From contig DDTH01000006.1 in assembly GCA_002344055.1 (NCBI GenBank), positions 597,037-661,036 of the forward strand: a stretch of DNA of 64,000 nucleotides. The letters are read 5' to 3'. This document shows, one piece after another, positions 60,635-64,000 of the stretch. The notes below the pieces were generated by a model, which worked only from the letters and a program-made list of their open reading frames with translations, was not told the origin of the DNA and did not search any database. Each line of letters starts with the position of its first letter. Position 1 is the stretch's first letter. The position numbers were made by a program, and so were the translations under genes. This DNA comes from Sphingomonadales bacterium UBA2369 (lineage in GTDB: Bacteria > Pseudomonadota > Alphaproteobacteria > Sphingomonadales > Sphingomonadaceae).

Positions 60635-62326
60635 TCAGCCGCGCGTCAGGCAGGCGGCGTCGAGGAGGATCAGGTCGCCATCGTAGAGCAGGCAGTTCGG
60701 CGCGCGCTGCTGCAGGACTGATGGCGCGAGCTTCAGCTGCTGCTGCGCAGCGCGTAACGGCGTGGCGACGACCTTCTCCCAGCGCGGCGGCAGCTCGCCA
60801 TAGGCGATCAGCGCCCGATCCACCGCGATCACGGTGACGCCATGGCGGCGGACATAGTCGGTCAGGACGGCCGGATCGGGCGAGGATACGGCAGCCAGCG
60901 CGGCCTCGAGCCGCTCCCGCAACGGTCCGAAATAGCCGCTATGATAGGGAATCGAATGCTCGATCGTCGCCAACGTGCGCCGGCCGGTGAGCGCGGGGAC
61001 ATAGTCGAGCTGGTCGCTCACCCCACCGATCACCGCATCGTCGGGCAACGCGGCGATCCGCTCCATCGCGCCAATGTCCCCCGGCCGGCTGAGGCCCGGC
61101 GTGGGCGTCACGAACGAGGACAGCAGCACAAGCGTGAGCGCCCCGCCCGCCACCGCGGTCGCGCCGCTGCGCCGCCCCGCGACAAGTCGCCGGTCGAGCC
61201 ATAGCCCGATCATCTGCCCGATCGCGATGAACTCCAATACCGACAGGGTGCGCTGCGTGTAGCGGCTTGGCAGATGCAGCGAGAACGCCACCTGCACCGC
61301 GATGGCCCACCAGGCGATCGCCGCGAGCAATGCCCAGACATGGATCAGGTCGCCCGGCTCGCCGTCTGGCTGGAAGCGCGAGTTTTTCGCGGCGCGCCAG
61401 GCGAGCAGCAGCATCGGCACCATCAGCAGCAGGTTCGGCAGCCAGGCCAGATTCGTCGACCAGCAGGGGACGATTTCCGGCAGCAGCCCCATCCGCGCCT
61501 GGCAGATCAGATCGACCTCGCCGGACAGGCCGACGACGGCGCTGCGGGCCAGACCACTATTCATATTCTCTTGTGTGAGTGCGTCGGCCAGGCTGAGCGT
61601 CGGCTCCCACGCCGACGTCGCGCCCGCGAGCGGAATGACTGCCGCGCCCACCGCGACCGCGCCGAGGCCGCACAGCAGCCACGTCCGCAGCCCGAAGTCG
61701 ATCCGGAAGGGCCGCCAGCTGATCCGCGACAGCCCCATCATCGCAAGGCCGACCAGAGCGGTGGTCGGATACAGCAGGCCCAGCACGAACAGGGTCGGGA
61801 TCATCTGCCAGCCGCGACCCCGCAGCAGGCCGTCGAGGAAGATCAGAAAGAGCGGGGTCGAGAAAGCGCGCGGCGTCGCCGAATAGATCGAATCCTCGTG
61901 CAGCACGAAGCCGGTCAGCAAGGCCGCAGCCACGAACGCCGCCAGCGGCCGCTTGGTCAGTAGCCACGCCACCCGCCACCCCATCCAGGCGCAGAGCAAA
62001 AGCAAGGCGACCGGCAGGAGCCGCGCGAATATGTTCGGCTCGAGTCCCAACGCATTGGCCGTGCCGAAGATCGCCCGGTACAGCCACGGACAGACCGACT
62101 GCCAATAATCGGCGAGCAGATCGCCGCGCATCGCCAGTTCGTCGTCGAGGCGGCTCATCCAGGTCAGGAATTGCCGTGCATCGTCCTGGATCGTGAAGGG
62201 CGAGACGGTCAGCGTGCCAGGCAGGAAGAAGGCATTGTAGAGATAGACCAGAGCCGTTGCCACGGTCCCGGCGAACAGCAGGTTCCGCCAGCCGCGCTCA
62301 CTCTCGATATCGGGGAGAATCTTCAC
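60635..62326 (-). CDS. Polytopic membrane protein, possibly GT-C-type glycosyltransferase
   Basis: 563 residues with about ten to twelve membrane segments (e.g. LLFAGTVATALVYLYNAFFLPG, LLPVALLLLCAWMGWRVAWLL, WLLCGLGAVAVGAAVIPL, ALLAAIAWWAIAVQVAFSL). A C-terminal periplasmic part (about 420-563) has ALPDDAVIGGVSDQLDYVP and HGVTVIAVDRALI. This layout is shared by lipid-linked GT-C glycosyltransferases, but no DxD or DD motif could be assigned, so the call is tentative. The GTG at 62326 overlaps the stop of the upstream membrane-protein gene (GTGA). Confidence 0.68.
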   Translation of the reverse strand: MKILPDIESERGWRNLLFAGTVATALVYLYNAFFLPGTLTVSPFTIQDDARQFLTWMSRLDDELAMRGDLLADYWQSVCPWLYRAIFGTANALGLEPNIFARLLPVALLLLCAWMGWRVAWLLTKRPLAAFVAAALLTGFVLHEDSIYSATPRAFSTPLFLIFLDGLLRGRGWQMIPTLFVLGLLYPTTALVGLAMMGLSRISWRPFRIDFGLRTWLLCGLGAVAVGAAVIPLAGATSAWEPTLSLADALTQENMNSGLARSAVVGLSGEVDLICQARMGLLPEIVPCWSTNLAWLPNLLLMVPMLLLAWRAAKNSRFQPDGEPGDLIHVWALLAAIAWWAIAVQVAFSLHLPSRYTQRTLSVLEFIAIGQMIGLWLDRRLVAGRRSGATAVAGGALTLVLLSSFVTPTPGLSRPGDIGAMERIAALPDDAVIGGVSDQLDYVPALTGRRTLATIEHSIPYHSGYFGPLRERLEAALAAVSSPDPAVLTDYVRRHGVTVIAVDRALIAYGELPPRWEKVVATPLRAAQQQLKLAPSVLQQRAPNCLLYDGDLILLDAACLTRG

Positions 62327-63261
62327 GCGCGCGGCTCCTGCCGGGTTCGGTTGAGATAATCGCCCATGAAGGGCAGGCCGGCAATCGCCGGAATCAGGTA
62401 GCGCAAGGTCGCCAGCACGCCGAGCACCGCCGCCGCGCCGGGCGTCAGGAATGGCGCGTAGAGGAACAGGATCGCCGCATCGCGCGTGCCGATCCCGGCC
62501 ATGGTGAAGGGCAGCAGCCCCGCCAGGATGGCAAGCGTCGCAAAGGCCATATTGTCGAGGAAGGGCACCTGGCCCAGCGCCTGCGCGAACAGCCAGAATT
62601 GCGCGAGGTGTCCGCCCCAGATCAGCAAGCTGACCGTCGCCACGCCGGCGACGCGCTTCCGATCGCTCCAGAACCAGCGCACCGCTTCCTGCCATTCACC
62701 GGCAAAGGCGGTCAGCCAGCGCCCGATCTTTCCGGGCGCGATCCGGCCGGCGAGCGCGATCATCCGGCTCGCGATCTTCAGCGGCGACAGCAGCAGGACC
62801 AACAGCAGGAGCAGCCCGCCGATCCCGGCCGCGGCGAGCATCAGCCAGACATTGCCCCAGCCGACCCACAGCAGGGCCAGAACGCCCCAGAACAGCAAAG
62901 CCGCCATGTCGAGCGAGCGCTCCATCACCACGATGGCGATGGCCAGCTTCATGTCGAAGCCATAGCGGCCGGTCAGCACCAGCCCCTTGGCCAGATCGCC
63001 AAGCTTTGAGGGAAGAACGAGGTTCAGCGTCGAGGCGCCGAGGATCAGGCGTGTCGCCGGCCACAGCCCGATCGGCGTGCGCGTCAGCATGCCGAAGCGC
63101 AGGGCGGTGACCAGAGTCAGCGGGACGATTGTCGCCAGGCCCGCCGCCAGCCACCAGGGATTGGCCGCCGCCATCGCGCCCAGGATCGCGTCCAGATCGA
63201 CCTGCCACCAGATGATCGCCAGCAGGATCAGGCTGACCAGCAACCCGATGAGCTTTTTCAC
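62323..63261 (-). CDS. LPG-synthase transmembrane-region family protein (UPF0104 type)
   Basis: 312 residues with about eight membrane segments. The family signature is LRFGMLTRTPIGLWPATRLILGASTLNLVLPSKLGDLAKGLVL (about 60-103), with LLPFTMAGIGTRDAAILFL later. Relatives include the membrane half of MprF without the synthase domain and the AglD-like proteins tied to lipid-linked glycans. No aminoacyl synthase domain is present. Start GTG at 63261; a longer frame would cross a repeat. It overlaps the GT-C-like gene by four bases. Confidence 0.82.
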   Translation of the reverse strand: MKKLIGLLVSLILLAIIWWQVDLDAILGAMAAANPWWLAAGLATIVPLTLVTALRFGMLTRTPIGLWPATRLILGASTLNLVLPSKLGDLAKGLVLTGRYGFDMKLAIAIVVMERSLDMAALLFWGVLALLWVGWGNVWLMLAAAGIGGLLLLLVLLLSPLKIASRMIALAGRIAPGKIGRWLTAFAGEWQEAVRWFWSDRKRVAGVATVSLLIWGGHLAQFWLFAQALGQVPFLDNMAFATLAILAGLLPFTMAGIGTRDAAILFLYAPFLTPGAAAVLGVLATLRYLIPAIAGLPFMGDYLNRTRQEPRA

Positions 63262-63268
63262 GTCTTGA

Positions 63269-63391
63269 CCCTCCCCCCTTGTGGGGGAGGGTTGGGTGGG
63301 GAGCTCGGCCGCGTCTGCGGCCGAAAGGAAACTTCTGCGAGCCTGACCGGCTCGCGCCCCAACCCCAACCCCTCCCCACAAGGGGGAAGGG
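63269..63391. repeat. Large palindromic repeat between two membrane-glycan genes
   Basis: The CCCTCCCCC/GGGGGAGGG hairpin (63269-63277 with 63283-63291) plus GTTGGGTGGGG pairs with CCCCAACCCCAACCCCTCCCC at the other end (about 63357-63380), enclosing smaller pairings. It belongs to the CCCTCCCC...GGGGAGGG repeats common in alphaproteobacterial genomes. It lies between the GT2 stop and the LPG-type gene start, inside what would otherwise be an operon. Confidence 0.75.
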
Positions 63392-63427
63392 CTTTACTGG
63401 GAGAGTCCCCGAAACTCGATTTCAACC

Positions 63428-64000
63428 TCATCCGGCCGGCGGCGGGCTGGGCGGCACCCGCTCTCTGTCCCGCAGGGCGGCATCCGCCAGCTCCTTGCGC
63501 TTCATATATTGAATGTCCTGCAGCAGCCGCCGGTTGATCGCGAAAAGCTCGCCGAGCAGCCCCGCCACCCAGAAGATCAACGCGCCGATCAGCAGCACCG
63601 CCGCCGCGACCAGGCTCGGCACGTGCGCCCGCTCCGTGCCCATGAAGTAGAGCACCAGCCAGCGCGTCATCAGGATCGCGCCGAGAATGGCTGGAATCAG
63701 GCCCAGCAGGAAGAAGGTCTTGCCCGGCTTGTAGACGAAGAAAGCCTTGAGGATCGACGACATCGACCGGCGGACATAGTCGCCGATCGATTTCACCAGC
63801 CGCGACGGCCTGGTCTCGCCATTCACCCCGGTCGGCACGGAAATGATGCGGAAATCGCTCAGCCCCGCCTGGATGATCGATTCCAGCGTGTAAGTGTAAT
63901 TGTCGAAGACGTTGATGCGCAAAGCGACGTCGCGGGTCAGGGCGCGAAAGCCGCTCGGCGCGTCCGCGACCTTGGTGCGCGAGACGATCTGCACGACCCG
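63428..64000 (-). CDS. GT2 family glycosyltransferase, C-terminal part (5' end beyond window)
   Basis: 190 codons are visible; the frame is open to the right edge (first visible residues RVVQIVSRTK). The remaining GT-A end has VADAPSGFRALTRDVAL, NYTYTLESIIQAGLSDF and SVPTGVNGETRPSRLVKS, the pattern of DPM1/ArnC-type polyprenyl-phosphate glycosyltransferases. Two membrane segments follow (FFLLGLIPAILGAILMTRW, LVAAAVLLIGALIFWVAGLL), then a helical tail. Same strand as the LPG-type and GT-C-like genes, consistent with a lipid-linked sugar unit. Confidence 0.85.
   Translation of the reverse strand, partial: RVVQIVSRTKVADAPSGFRALTRDVALRINVFDNYTYTLESIIQAGLSDFRIISVPTGVNGETRPSRLVKSIGDYVRRSMSSILKAFFVYKPGKTFFLLGLIPAILGAILMTRWLVLYFMGTERAHVPSLVAAAVLLIGALIFWVAGLLGELFAINRRLLQDIQYMKRKELADAALRDRERVPPSPPPAG

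Noticed and set aside
1..64000. CRISPR arrays, rRNA genes and complete insertion sequences
   Set aside because: No regularly spaced repeats, no rRNA-like sequence and no transposase with terminal inverted repeats were seen.

Overview
The window is a dense, GC-rich bacterial chromosome segment. It codes on both strands, has short intergenic gaps and many 4-nt start/stop overlaps (ATGA, GTGA, TTGA). The proteins and their order point to an alphaproteobacterium of the order Sphingomonadales (Sphingomonas/Sphingosinicella-like). Supporting features are a ribA whose N-terminal RibB-like half is degenerate, the ftsK-lolA-xth series, the rsmB-rpe-heparinase-purH series, a 59-codon DUF1674 gene, a mitofilin-like segment joined to hemD, and intergenic repeats such as CTTCGACAGGCTCAG and GTCCGCAATGGGT. 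I name the order with good confidence and the genus only as a guess. I see no rRNA, CRISPR array, complete insertion sequence or prophage, and no gap above 300 bases lacks a gene.

Layout. 1-7.3 kb: leuS (3' end cut by the window edge), a DUF3576 lipoprotein, an exported barrel-like protein, a degenerate ThiE/TenI-like protein divergent from yggS, a zinc-ribbon membrane protein, ribA and xth. 7.3-12.6 kb: a terminator, lolA, a retropepsin-like protease with a small partner gene, ftsK, and a divergent UbiH-type monooxygenase. 12.6-20 kb: repeats, a LON-domain protein, a thioredoxin/TPR chaperone, tRNA-Gly(GCC), a YbaK-type deacylase, a hemD-mitofilin fusion and hemC, then tsaD-gpsA. 20-25.5 kb: DUF1674 (SdhE-independent SDH assembly type), rsmB, rpe, a heparinase-family protein, purH. 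25.5-34.5 kb: a polysaccharide flippase, an AAA/DUF4143 ATPase with an AT-rich operator-like upstream region, polA, an exported protein, an EF-hand lipoprotein, GrpB-like, PCuAC-like and DUF4287/DUF5655 genes.

34.5-48.3 kb: an exported alpha/beta hydrolase, nhaA, nadB with a thioesterase, a lone ABC-2 type ATPase, a DAACS symporter, a zinc-finger protein, an M50-type membrane peptidase, a Nudix hydrolase, tldD, arylamine N-acetyltransferase, a DUF4350-like protein, and class I PHA synthase. 48.3-58.2 kb: a second M50-type peptidase, a lower-GC lipoprotein between two GTCCGC hairpins, an HTH protein, an AlaC-type aminotransferase, glpX, a 58-codon YegP-like gene, recJ, an AraC regulator, an M3-like peptidase, tRNA-Glu(TTC) and a low-complexity protein. 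58.2-64 kb: an LLM oxidoreductase, a PhoX-family protein, and a likely glycan-lipid unit (GT-C-like membrane protein, LPG-synthase-type membrane protein, GT2 glycosyltransferase cut by the right edge).

Most genes are housekeeping: translation, replication and repair, tetrapyrrole, riboflavin, NAD and purine synthesis, and envelope work. The parts that least resemble a standard core are the retropepsin pair inside the ftsK-lolA neighbourhood, the HemD fusion, the AAA/DUF4143 gene with its repeats, the hairpin-flanked lipoprotein, the solitary terminase-like HTH protein and the two M50 peptidases.
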